In this document: positions 52,549 to 63,700 of the stretch, piece by piece
Layout: the number at the start of each line of letters is the position of its first letter
Position numbering within the stretch: position 1 is the first letter of the stretch
Notes under the pieces: generated by a model
Databases searched by the model: none
What the model was told of the DNA's origin: nothing
What the model saw: only the letters and a program-made list of their open reading frames with translations
Assembly (NCBI RefSeq): GCF_029360765.1
Contig: NZ_JARKNA010000018.1
Location: 62,001-126,000, forward strand
DNA: 64,000 nucleotides
Source: Terrimonas pollutisoli
Lineage (GTDB): Bacteria > Bacteroidota > Bacteroidia > Chitinophagales > Chitinophagaceae
Direction: 5' to 3'
Made by a program: the position numbers and the translations under genes

Positions 52549-55500
52549 ATGAAAAAGGTGGGGTCACTGCTTTTATTGCTATTCACAGTTTCTTTTGTAA
52601 TTAATGCGCAGGGTATTTACCAAATGTGGGGATTGACAAACACAGGCGGTGAGGATGATTTAGGCGTTATATTCAATCTGAATGCCAAAGGCAATAATTT
52701 TAAAGTAAAGCATGAGTTTAAGTATATAAACCCAGGAGCTACTCCCCTTGGAGAAGTATCAGAATATAATGGAAAATTCTATGGTATGACACCCACGGGC
52801 GGGAAGAATCGTCAAGGAGTAATTTTCGAGTGGGATCCTGTAACAAATGCCTATACAAAAAGATTTGATTTTAGTACGGCTACCGGTTGTAATCCTCATG
52901 GCAGCCTGACACTGCATGCAGGAAAGTTTTACGGGATGACACCAATAGGAGGAAACAATGATGAGGGGGTGATTTTTGAATGGAATCCAGCTACTAACGG
53001 GTATACAAAAAAGATTGACTTAAGTTTTGTCAATGGCAGCAATCCTCATGGCAACTTAACACTGTATGCAGGAAAATTTTATGGTATAACATCTCAGGGG
53101 GGAAACAATAGGCAGGCTGTAATATTTGAGTGGGACCCGGTTACGAATATCTATACAAAAAAGATTGATTTGATCCGGGCCAATGGAAGTAGCTCATCTG
53201 GAAGTTTAACTGTAAAAAACAGCAAATTGTATGGTATGACGCTGGGAGGTGGTAATTATGATAAAGGTGTAATTTTTGAATGGGACCCTCAAACGAATGT
53301 GTATACAAAAAAGATTGATTTTAATGAGAATAACGGTGCTACGCCTGGTGGTAATTTAACGTTGAGAGGTGACAAATTCTATGGCATGACAACCAGGGGT
53401 GGTGCTAATAATGAAGGCGTAATATTTGAATGGGACCCGGTTACAAACGCATATAGCATGAAGTTTAATTTTTTTAGAGCTACCGGGAGCGGCCCGTCCG
53501 GAAGTTTAGTGTTATGCAGCGATAGGTTTTATGCTACAACGTATTCCGGTGGCGATAATGGAGCAGGCGTAATATTTGAATGGGACCCGGTTACAAACGT
53601 GTACACTAAAAAAAGGGATTTAAGTGAGATCGATGGATCACGTCCTGAAGGCAGCTTTACTTTGCTTGGAAAAAAATTGTACAGCCTGACTTCTTCAGGT
53701 GGAAGCGGGTTAGGAGTAATTTTCGAATGGGATCCAACGACAAACGTGTACACTAAAAAAATTGATTTCGAAGATAGTCATGGCCAATACCCTGTAGGAG
53801 GTTTAATATTTAAGGATTGGAAACTTTATGGAATGCTAGAATCCGGTGGCGATAATGGAGCAGGCGTAATATTTGAATGGGACCCTATTGGTAATGCCTA
53901 TGCGCAAAAAACTGCTTTAACAGCAGCAAATGGAAGCATTCCTCATTCCGGATTAGTCAGAAAAGATGGTAAATTTTATGGGATGACACAAATGGGCGGT
54001 AGTAATAATGCAGGAACTATATTTGAGTGGGATCCTGTTACAAATATTTATACAAAAAAGATCGATTTTAATAGTGTGGGCGGAGTCAGGCCACATGGAA
54101 GTTTAGCTTTACATGAAGGAAAGTTTTACGGGATGACCACCGAAGGAGGTATCAATCATTTAGGCGTAATATTTGAATGGAATCCTGTTACGAATGTATA
54201 TACAAAAAAAATCGATTTAAATAAAGCCGATGGCGGTAGCCCTCATGGAAACTTGATAATGAGTGGAGGAAAGTTTTATGGTGTGACAAGATGGGGCGGC
54301 AGTGATCTTTTAGGGGTAATCTTTGAATGGGATCCTGTAAGTAATATCTATACAAAGAAATTTGATTTCAGCACATCTCTTGGCGCTAGTCCTCACGGCA
54401 CCTTAACATTAAAGGATGGAAAATTATATGGCTTGGCCAGGTATGGCGGAAACAATGATCAGGGAGTAATCTTTGAATGGGATACCAAGAACAATGTATA
54501 TACCAAGAAGATTGATTTAAGTACAGCGAGCGGTAGTTTTCCTTTGGGAAAGTTAGTTTTAAGTGAGGGTAAATTTTATGGCGTGACATACCAGGGGGGC
54601 GCCAATGATGCGGGGGTGATCTTCGAATGGGACCCTGATACAAACCAATACACAAAAAAGGAAGACTTTGATGGAAAAAATGGTCGCAGCCCCATTTACG
54701 ATAATGGCCTTACACTGGCACCGGCACCAGTAGCTCAAGGCTTGCCAGGCAGTTGTGTAAATCTTCCTGACATTGTTATTGACAATAGCAATAATAATAA
54801 ATGGGTATCCATTATTGACCAGGAAGGTAATGCAGTAGCAGAGATCAAAGCAAATGGAAATAACCTGGGTATTATAAGTTCTTCGATGTTTGTTAATAAT
54901 ACTTCGGTAAGAGAAGATGCAAATAAAAATTTATTCCTTGACAGAAACATAACACTTACTCCACAAATGCAGCCTTCAACGCCTGTGGATATACGGTTTT
55001 ACATCAGGGAGGCAGAATTTCTTACGCTAAAGAACTCGGTTAATTCAATTGGTCAGCCTTCAGGTATAAATGCTATTACCGATTTGGGGGTTTTTAACAA
55101 TGCGGTTGACTGCGGAAGTATTATCGGCCACGCCAGAGCTTCTAAAGTTACCGACCATTCGTCATGGGAAACGGATTATGTGTTGTCAGCTAGCACCAAT
55201 GTGTTTTCCACGTTTTATTTTGCTAAAAAAACATCACCAATTGGTGAAGAAAATAATTTTTCTTTTTATCCCAATCCTGTTACAGACCAAGCTAACATTT
55301 CTGTAACAATAAGTCAGCCTGAAAGGGTGACACTGAAAATAATTGATAACCTGGGTCGTATTCTAAACTTACAAGAGTACAATTTAGCGGCGGGGAGTAG
55401 CATATTATCTTTGGATCTTCAACATTTGCCAAAGGCAGTATATTATGTGCATTTGATTGGCGAGGTAACCAATAAACGGAAGAAATTCCTAAAATTATAA
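52549..55500 (+). CDS. T9SS-secreted GloVer-type repeat protein
   Basis: Start ATG 52549 gives a signal peptide (MKKVGSLLLLLFTVSFVI then NAQ); the ORF is open further upstream only because the E1 relic happens to be in frame. 983 residues: about fourteen repeats of ~50 residues with the pattern GKFYGMTxxGGxNxxGVIFEWDPVTNxYTKKIDF (the GloVer-type tandem repeat, predicted beta-propeller-like), then a ~200-residue region with LPDIVIDNSNNNKWVSIID, and a type A T9SS sorting domain (FSFYPNPVTDQANISVTISQ ... RKKFLKL). Exported and surface-attached; ligand unknown. It closes the block of T9SS clients that starts at 38.4 kb. Confidence 0.9.
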   Translation: MKKVGSLLLLLFTVSFVINAQGIYQMWGLTNTGGEDDLGVIFNLNAKGNNFKVKHEFKYINPGATPLGEVSEYNGKFYGMTPTGGKNRQGVIFEWDPVTNAYTKRFDFSTATGCNPHGSLTLHAGKFYGMTPIGGNNDEGVIFEWNPATNGYTKKIDLSFVNGSNPHGNLTLYAGKFYGITSQGGNNRQAVIFEWDPVTNIYTKKIDLIRANGSSSSGSLTVKNSKLYGMTLGGGNYDKGVIFEWDPQTNVYTKKIDFNENNGATPGGNLTLRGDKFYGMTTRGGANNEGVIFEWDPVTNAYSMKFNFFRATGSGPSGSLVLCSDRFYATTYSGGDNGAGVIFEWDPVTNVYTKKRDLSEIDGSRPEGSFTLLGKKLYSLTSSGGSGLGVIFEWDPTTNVYTKKIDFEDSHGQYPVGGLIFKDWKLYGMLESGGDNGAGVIFEWDPIGNAYAQKTALTAANGSIPHSGLVRKDGKFYGMTQMGGSNNAGTIFEWDPVTNIYTKKIDFNSVGGVRPHGSLALHEGKFYGMTTEGGINHLGVIFEWNPVTNVYTKKIDLNKADGGSPHGNLIMSGGKFYGVTRWGGSDLLGVIFEWDPVSNIYTKKFDFSTSLGASPHGTLTLKDGKLYGLARYGGNNDQGVIFEWDTKNNVYTKKIDLSTASGSFPLGKLVLSEGKFYGVTYQGGANDAGVIFEWDPDTNQYTKKEDFDGKNGRSPIYDNGLTLAPAPVAQGLPGSCVNLPDIVIDNSNNNKWVSIIDQEGNAVAEIKANGNNLGIISSSMFVNNTSVREDANKNLFLDRNITLTPQMQPSTPVDIRFYIREAEFLTLKNSVNSIGQPSGINAITDLGVFNNAVDCGSIIGHARASKVTDHSSWETDYVLSASTNVFSTFYFAKKTSPIGEENNFSFYPNPVTDQANISVTISQPERVTLKIIDNLGRILNLQEYNLAAGSSILSLDLQHLPKAVYYVHLIGEVTNKRKKFLKL

Positions 55501-55618
55501 TGAGTGGTGGCATAATGTCAAACCGAGGTTGTCATATGACCTGGAATATAACTGCTAATGGCATCTAACCTTGTTAAGACTTACGGTTTTGTTTATGAGT
55601 CATAAGTCGTAGATAGGA

Positions 55619-57298
55619 CTATTTATTCACCATCTCCACCACACCGGCCCAATTCTCCGGCACACCTGATTGTAAATGTTTGATTGCACTGTCAAGGAAG
55701 AAGGCCGTCGTTTTATCTTCCGGATGTTTTTCCAATATTGCCTGGAAGCAATCGATGGCTGAAGCAAATGATTTATTGAGGTAATATTGCATTCCATCGT
55801 TGAAGAAAGAAAGTGTTTTTTCTTTTGCTATTATTTCTACGTCAGCGCCACCGCTGAAGCATTCATAAATACCAACCGGTTCCAGTTTTCCTTTTACTTG
55901 TACTTTACCAAGGTACCTCAAATGAAAATTCTCCGGGTAGTTGATTTGTTGTAGTGTTGCGTCGCTGAGTAAAATGCCGGCTTTATAATATTTTGTCAGG
56001 CTCTCGATACGGGAAGCAGTATTTACAGTATCTGAAATAGTGGTTGCATCCAGGCGATCCTTATCACCGGTAATACCCATGATCAACGGACCTGTGTGCA
56101 TGCCTATACCAATTTGTATCGAATAATGAGTGGAAGGATTGATCTTTTCATTTAGCTGGCGAATATTTTTTTTGATCTCAATGGCTGCGGCTACCGCATC
56201 ATCAGCACCGCCTGGAAACAGCGCCATGATGGCATCACCCAGGTATTGATTGATAAATCCATTGTGGCGACGAATGACTGGACCTAAATACTCATTGTAA
56301 GAGCAAACAAAATTGAAGGTTTCTTCCGGGGTCATTTTTTCAGATAGCGCCGTATAGTCTCTAATGTCGGTAAAAAGAACCGTTACTATTTTTTCAACCT
56401 GGTCACCCAGTTTTACATCAGTAATTACGGTGTGGCCAAGTGAACCAATAAATTCATAAGGGACAAATTTGCCGGTCACTTCATAAAGCCGGCGCATCGC
56501 TTCTTCTTTTTCTCTCGCTTCCCGGATATTTTTTTCATACAGCAAAGCACTTTCAATGGCAGATGATGATTGCAAAGCAAGCGTAGTAAGAAACTTCAGG
56601 TCAGCGGCTGCATATTGTGCAGGCTTATCACTGGCGAGGATGATAGCACCCATCACACGATGCTTGACTTTTAATGCAGCATACATTAATGACTGTACAA
56701 CCGGCTTGATAATTCCTGCCTCTTTAAGTTTGGTAAGATCACTCATTATATCCGACTGCCCGCTCAGCCCAATTTTTAGCATGAGGTTGGCCTGGTCTAT
56801 TGTTTTTTCTTTATCGAACAGATCTTCTCCTGATGCTGCGGGTACCTGCAATTGCTTGCTACCTTCATCCCATAAAACTACCAGGCCGCCTGATGATCGT
56901 ACCAGGTGCATGGCCTGTTCCAATGTAATATTGGCAATGGCATTTGGTTCTATTGCCTGGGCCAGTTTATCAGAAAAATTAAAAACCATGTTCACTTCCT
57001 GGTAAAGCATCAATACTTCGCTTCCTAATTTTTTTTTCTCCAGGTCTTTTTGCGCAAGTAATGTCAGCAACGATGCTACAAGGTTGGTTTTTTCATCACC
57101 TTTTACCCAACCCAACAAACCTTCTTCTGTTTGAACGGCTTGCTCATGTTTTTTAACGGCATTGGCGTTGCCTGCCAGAAAATTTGCGCTTTCATCTTCG
57201 ATCCGGATATCGGCTTTCGTTGTTTCAATAAAAGCATCCAGCAACGTGGTGTTGCCGTTTTTTTTTCCGATGATATTTTTGAGGCTGATTTTTGCCAT
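55619..57298 (-). CDS. GAF-domain class III adenylate/guanylate cyclase
   Basis: I choose the ATG at 57298 (MAKISLKNIIGKK); an ATG 27 bp upstream would only add SHIFLLTT. 559 residues: GAF domain about 115-270 (FNFSDKLAQAIEPNAIANIT ... LTTLALQSSSAIESALLYEK), then a class III cyclase domain about 310-490 with VLFTDIRDYTALSEKM (first metal Asp), GFINQYLGDAIMALFPGG (second metal Asp) and ISDTVNTASRIESL, and a short TPR-like helical tail (SFASAIDCFQAILEKHPEDK). It should make a cyclic nucleotide in response to the GAF ligand. It is the last gene of the kinase-receiver-cyclase unit. Confidence 0.9.
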   Translation of the reverse strand: MAKISLKNIIGKKNGNTTLLDAFIETTKADIRIEDESANFLAGNANAVKKHEQAVQTEEGLLGWVKGDEKTNLVASLLTLLAQKDLEKKKLGSEVLMLYQEVNMVFNFSDKLAQAIEPNAIANITLEQAMHLVRSSGGLVVLWDEGSKQLQVPAASGEDLFDKEKTIDQANLMLKIGLSGQSDIMSDLTKLKEAGIIKPVVQSLMYAALKVKHRVMGAIILASDKPAQYAAADLKFLTTLALQSSSAIESALLYEKNIREAREKEEAMRRLYEVTGKFVPYEFIGSLGHTVITDVKLGDQVEKIVTVLFTDIRDYTALSEKMTPEETFNFVCSYNEYLGPVIRRHNGFINQYLGDAIMALFPGGADDAVAAAIEIKKNIRQLNEKINPSTHYSIQIGIGMHTGPLIMGITGDKDRLDATTISDTVNTASRIESLTKYYKAGILLSDATLQQINYPENFHLRYLGKVQVKGKLEPVGIYECFSGGADVEIIAKEKTLSFFNDGMQYYLNKSFASAIDCFQAILEKHPEDKTTAFFLDSAIKHLQSGVPENWAGVVEMVNK

Positions 57299-57354
57299 GG
57301 TGGTGAGAAGGAAAATATGAGACAAATAATATCATTCATCCGGCGAACTAATGT

Positions 57355-57732
57355 CTACAATTGCAATACCTCTCTTGCTTTATTTAGTATCATTTCGGGG
57401 TCGAATGGTTTCGTCATGTAGACATCGGCCCCCACTTCCTGACCTTTTTGCCGGTCCAGCTCCTGGCCCTTAGCAGTTAGCAAGGCGATGTAAACATTAT
57501 CCAGTTTCAATTCCTTTTTTACTTTTTTGCAAACTTCCATGCCATTCATTTTTGGCATCATTACATCCAAAAAAACAAGCTGCGGCTTTTCCTCCTGGAT
57601 GATCGACAATGCTGCTTCACCATTTTCCGCGGTCAGAAATTCAACACCTTCATCTTCCAATTCTTCCAACGTTTGCTCAATCAGCATCCGGATGTGTGCT
57701 TCATCATCTACAATTAAAATTTTTTGCTCCAT
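57355..57732 (-). CDS. Stand-alone receiver (CheY-like) response regulator
   Basis: 125 residues, receiver only: acidic pair DD at 9-10, phospho-acceptor Asp56 in FLDVMMPKMNG, Thr in LLTAKG and Lys in YMTKPFD. It lies 40 bp after the giant kinase and 56 bp before the cyclase gene, all leftward, so it probably relays phosphate from the kinase. With no output domain it must act by protein contact, perhaps on the cyclase. Confidence 0.93.
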   Translation of the reverse strand: MEQKILIVDDEAHIRMLIEQTLEELEDEGVEFLTAENGEAALSIIQEEKPQLVFLDVMMPKMNGMEVCKKVKKELKLDNVYIALLTAKGQELDRQKGQEVGADVYMTKPFDPEMILNKAREVLQL

Positions 57733-57772
57733 GGTTATTTAGTTTTCTTATGTGTATTGTCCTTTCCCTTTT

Positions 57773-60700
57773 TCACTGATAAATCAAAAACAAAACATTC
57801 TCCAATCCTTTTTCAAAACGCAACGACTGTACGATTTCCTGCTTTTCACTCAGCACTGAATTAAGAATTATTATGTCCGGTTGATTGATGATCGCTTTTT
57901 CTACTAATTCTTTGCCATCAGACTCTACTACCTGGTAACCCTTCGCCTGCAATACATCAGTCAGTGTTCTGACTGCCGTTGTATCTTCATCAACAATCAT
58001 TACTTTTTTCTTTGACTTGCCTTGTTCAAGCAGACTGCCTACTTCTGTAAATAACTGTGCAGTATCTATGGGCTTAGTGAGATAGCGATCAACGCCGATA
58101 CGAAATCCTCTTGCCTTGTCCTGGACTATTGACAGCACGATGATGGGAATATCCATGGTTTGAGGATCGTTTTTCAAAATAGCGGCAACGTCAAAACCAT
58201 TCATCTCCGGCATCATGATATCCAGTATGACAAGATCAGGGCGGTGATTGCGGATACTGGCCAATGCTTCCTTTCCATTTTTTGCTTCTTCAATGATATA
58301 ACCTGCATCTCCCAGTTCCTGGTACAATAAAGAACGGATAGAGTCATCATCATCCACCACGAGGATGGTGGCATGGTGACCATTCGAACTGAATTTTGAT
58401 TGTGCCATTTGTTCCTTCAGCTGCTTCACCAGGTCATTAAGATGAATGGGAGTTGCAGGAGCTGCCTTCTGAAGAGGTAGGGCAAAAAAGAAAGTACTTC
58501 CTTTTCCTAGTTCACTTTTTAGCCAAATTCTGCCACCATGATGTTCTACTATTTCCTTGCAAATCGGCAAGCCCAGGCCTGTGCCTTTCGGTTTATCTGT
58601 CAGCGTATCTCCTACTACCTGTTTAAATTGTTCGAATACTGCATCATGATCCTGCGGCGCTATACCGATGCCGGTATCTTCAACTCCAACTACTATTTCA
58701 TCATTTTGCTGATTGGCCCAACAAATTACTTTTCCTGATGGCGTGAATTTTACAGCATTTGAAATCAGGTTTACCACTACCTGGATCAATTTATCCCGAT
58801 CACCGCTGATCAGCGGAAGATTAGGCTCAATAAACTTTTCGAGTTCCAAATTTTTTTGTTCAAACAGCGACGTGGTCGCTGCAATAGCCCGTTCCATTAT
58901 TTCCTGCATGGATACACTCTCCAGGTTCCATTCCATTTTACCCGCTTCTATCTTGGCAAGGTCTAATACTTCGTTGATCAGGTTAGTTAACCGCTCACCT
59001 TCGGAAATTACAACATCAAGGTTCTCGGAGACCTGGTTAATAGTTTTGGTGGTTTTTGAATCAGACTGATTCGTAGCAGGAAATATTTTTTCTTCGAGTC
59101 TTTTTTTTATGATTTTGGCAAAGCCCAAAACAGAAGTTAGCGGCGTTCTTAGCTCGTGGCTGACGGTAGAAAGAAATGCACTTTTCGCCTGGTTTGCTTT
59201 ATCAGCAATTTGGCTTGCTTCTTCTGCCTGTTGTTTAGCCAGCGTTAATTCTTCAAACAACTGGGCCTTCCGCAGCGCAACTCCTACAGAGGCGGCGATA
59301 GTAGAGAGTAAACGTTCATCGTTTTCATTAAACCGGTTTTCACTTTCAGTGCTTTGTACACTTAACACCCCGATGATTTCTTCACCGACAGGGATAGGAA
59401 CGCCGAGATAGGAAGCGGCCGGCACGCCAATATGGGTGATTCCCAATTCTTCAGTTTTAGCAGTTACCTCTTTATTAATCAGCAGCGGCTTGCCTGACAA
59501 AATAATCTTTGACGTGAGACCCTTACCAAGTTTCATAGGAGTGAGTGTATCGCCGTACATGTAAGGGAAATGAATGATTTTTGTTCTAGAGTTTAATAAT
59601 GCGAGGTAAACAATATTCGCTCTGAAAAGGTCCTTCATTTGATCACCAACCAATTTGATCAGTTGCTCAGTATTTAATTGCGACGTGAGCGCCTGGCTGA
59701 TATTATTAACAGTTCCGAGTTCGGATGCCCGTTGTTTTGCTTCTGCTAATAATCTTGTTGTTTCATCAAACAGCCTTGCATTTTCAAGTGCAACACCCAT
59801 ACTGCTGGTGATGGTACTTAACAGTTTTACGTCAGCCTCGCTGAAGGCATGTTCTTTGTCTACATTTTGCAGGCTCACAGAACCTCTTATTTTATCGGCC
59901 ACAATCATTGGAACAAATACCGCTGACTTTGGAGCTTGTCCCATGCTTACACCTGTACCGCCATATTTCTTTGCTGTCTCAACATAATTTTCGTTGATGA
60001 GAATTGGCTGATGGGTTCGGATCATTTGCTTATTAGCCCAAATTAAAGGTCGTGGTTCTGAATAATGACGTTTGCCTTTTTCAATAGCATACTGCCAGGT
60101 TTCCATGGTGCTGTCTTTGTCAAATGTGCGGATCAACACCGTTTGCGTATCGAATAACTGGCAAAGTTTTTCACCCACCAATTCATAAATGCCCTGCGAT
60201 TTAAATTCTTTCACTAATCCATCCTGTACACTGTTAATCGTTGCCAGCTCAGCTTTTCGTAATTCGGTTTCTTTTAGCAGCCTGGTTGTTTCATCAAATA
60301 GCCTTGCACTCTTCAAGGCTACACTCATGCTGTTAACCAATGTGGAAAGAAGGTTTATGTCGGAGTCTGAAAATGCATTCTCCTGGTCGAGGTTTTGCAA
60401 ACTAATGACACCAGTTACTTCACCGCCTGCTATCATTGGAACAAGCACGATTGATTTAGCAGCCTGGCCCACCATCACCGTATTGTCGTAGATCGGTCTC
60501 AGTTTTTCAATGTCTTTGTTGATGACCAATAACTGACCTGTTTCTATTACATGCTTTCTAAACCCTTTCAGTGGCCTTGGTCCTAGTAAGGTTCGGTCGC
60601 CTTTTTCATAAGTATAGCGGTCTTCGATAAGATCAGTCTTCTTATCGTATGTAACTATATCAATTACCTGCGCATTGAATATCTCCCGCATTTTTTCACC

Positions 60701-63700
60701 AACAAGATCGTAGATGCCTTGCATATCCATCTGCGCTACCAGGCTTTCCTGTACACTGTTGATAACAGCGAGTTCGGCATTGCGTTGTTCGGTTTCTTTC
60801 AGCAGGCGACTGGTTTCATCAAAGAGCCGGGCATTTTCCAAAGCCACACTCATACTATTGGATAATGTTTCCAGCAGGCGGATATCGGATTCCGAAAAAG
60901 CATTTTCCTTATCTATATTTTGAAGACTAACATATCCTTTGATAATATTCCCGGAAAGAAGGGGGACAAATATCAACGATTTAGTCATGGCGGTACTTCC
61001 AATGGGCGTTAATCCATATTCTGTAATGGCTATTTCTTTTGTGGGAATATAAATCGTATGCTTTTTATCAATTAGCAGTTGTCTTAGTTTATTGATCGGC
61101 CGGGGCTCAACTTTGACTTTTTCATTATTTTCAAAAAAGTAATTAAAGAGCTCAGTCTTGTTTTCAAAATCGAAAGTGGCAATGATTGTAACCTGGGCAT
61201 CAAAAAGTTTTTGTACCCTGTCACCAACCAGGTTATAAATACCCTCCATATCCAGTTCCTTCGCCAGACCATCCTGAACGCTATTTATAACGGCCAACTC
61301 TCCAGTGCGTTGTTCGGTTTCTTTCAGCAGCCTGTTTGTTTCATCAAAAAGCCGGGCGCTTTCAAGGGCCACGCTCATGCTATTGGCCAATGTAGTCAGC
61401 AGGCTTACATCAGAATCAGTAAATGCATGCTCATGATCGACGTTTTGCAAACTAATAACGCCGGTGACTTCATTAGCTGCAACAAGTGGAACATAGACCT
61501 GGGACTTTGGTACTTCACCAATTAAAACCTCATTGTCAAATTCCTTTATTTTTTGTTCTACATGTTCATTGTGCAGTAATACCTGTCGGGTTTGTATTAC
61601 ATGTTTGCGGAAACCTTTTGGTTCTCTTGGTCCCAATAATGTTCTGTCACCTTTTTCGTAGGAATATTTGTCTTCAATTAAGTTGGCCTTGCGGTCGTAG
61701 GTAACAATATCAATCACCTGCGCATCAAAAATTTCCCGCATTTTTTCTCCAACCAGGTCGTAGATGCCCTGCATATCCATTTCTCTTACAAGGCCATCCT
61801 GCACACTGTTGATCACCGCCAACTCTGCATTGCGTTGCTCTGTTTCCTTTAACAAGCGATTGGTTTCATCAAACAGGCGGGCACTTTCCAATGCTACACT
61901 CATGCTATTGGCAAGCGTTGTTAAAAGGCTTACATCTGAATTGGAAAAGGCATCTTCATGGTCAAGATTTTGCAGGCTTATCACTCCTTTTATCTCGTTG
62001 CCGGCAACCATCGGCACATACATTTGAGATTTTGGTTTATCGCCAATTAAAATTTCATTGCCAAACTCTTTCATTTTCTGTTCCACATCCTGGTTATGTA
62101 AAAGTATCTGGCCGGTCTCTATGACATGTTTCCTGAATCCATTCGGGGCCCTTAGCCCCAACATCGTCCTGTCGCCTTTTTCATAGGCATAGCGGTCTTC
62201 GATAAGACCAGCCCTCCTATCATAGGTGACGATATCAATAACCTGTGCATCAAAAATCTCCCGGATCTTTTCGCCGACCAGTTCATAGATGCCCTGTATA
62301 TCCATTTTGGCTACCAGGCTTTCCTGTACACTGTTAATGACAGCGAGTTCAGCATTGCGTTGTTCAGTTTCTTTGAGTAAACGATTGGTCTCATCAAAAC
62401 GACGGGCACTTTCCAGCGCCACACTCATACTATTAGCCAATGTAGTGAGCAGGCTTACATCTGAATCAGGGAAGGCATTTTCTTTATCCAGGTTCTGCAG
62501 ACTGATCATACCTTTTACCTCATTACCCGTTATAAGCGGTACAAAGACGGCTGATTTGGGTTGCTCACCATAAATCACTTTGCTATTGAACTTCCTGCTT
62601 ATTGCGTCAAGGTCTTTATTAATTACAAATGGCTGGCCGGTATCAATGACATGCTTTCGGAAGCCGGCCGGTTCCCATTTTCCAACGAGAGTCCTGTCGC
62701 CTTTCTCATACGAGTAGCGGTCTTCAAGCAAATTGGTTTTGCTGTCATAGGTGACAATATCGATTATCTGCGCATTGAAAATAGCCCGGATCTTTTCGCC
62801 TACCATTTCATAGATGTCCTGCATGCCCATTTCTTTCACCAGCCCTTCCTGTACGCTGTTGATAACGCCGAGTTCTTTTACCCGGTGACTCAACTCACTG
62901 GTTCGCAGCGCTACCGTTTCTTCCAGTTCTTTGTGTTTTACTTTTAATTGACGGGTGCGGAACCGTACTATAAGACCAATTAATGAAATGGCAGCACAGC
63001 CATACAAGCTGTAAGCCCACCAACTGGCATACCACGGCGCCTTAATTGTAAACGAGAAAACAGATTCGTCACTTAGTTTTTGGTAAACATTTTTTGCCCT
63101 GACGTGGAAATGATACTTACCTGCAGGAAGGTTAGTGTATTCCTTATAATAATTGTTGTCAAAATTTGACCAGCTTTCTTCAAATCCTTCAAGCCAGGTT
63201 TGATAAAGGGTTTTGTCTTCCTGTTCAAAAAAGGGAGCGGCATACTCAAACCGCAGTGTATTGTTTTTGTAAGAAACCTTTTCTGTTAAATTATCTGTTG
63301 CAGGGTTTAAAAAATTTTTGCCGGCAGTAATATGCCGCAACACTGTTTTAAAAGGTTGATCATAATTTTTTTGAAGATTTTCATCATACCTCACAAGCCC
63401 ATCAGTAGTACATATCCATACTATTCCGTTGGCTTCAGGATAAATTTTTCCAAGCGTTCTTTCTGTTATAGGCAGCAAAGGTGTTTTGTCGATCCTGTAT
63501 TTGCCATTGGGCTGGGGTGTTGCTAAAATTGTTTCTTTACCAAAGCGTAGCCAAACCCTGCCGGCGGCATCTTCAATCATATCAAATTCACTGGATCCTC
63601 CTCCGTTAACGAAGTGGCCGAAAGTGACTGTATCGGGATAGAACCGCTTTTGTTTATCGTCAAATTTGTAAAGGGCAGAATCGCCGACAAACCAACTTTC

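Noticed and set aside
62641..62672. GCCGGCCGG in the giant kinase as another micro-insertion
   Set aside because: The encoded residues (EPAGFRKHVI) align with the other GAF units without extra length, so it is ordinary coding sequence.
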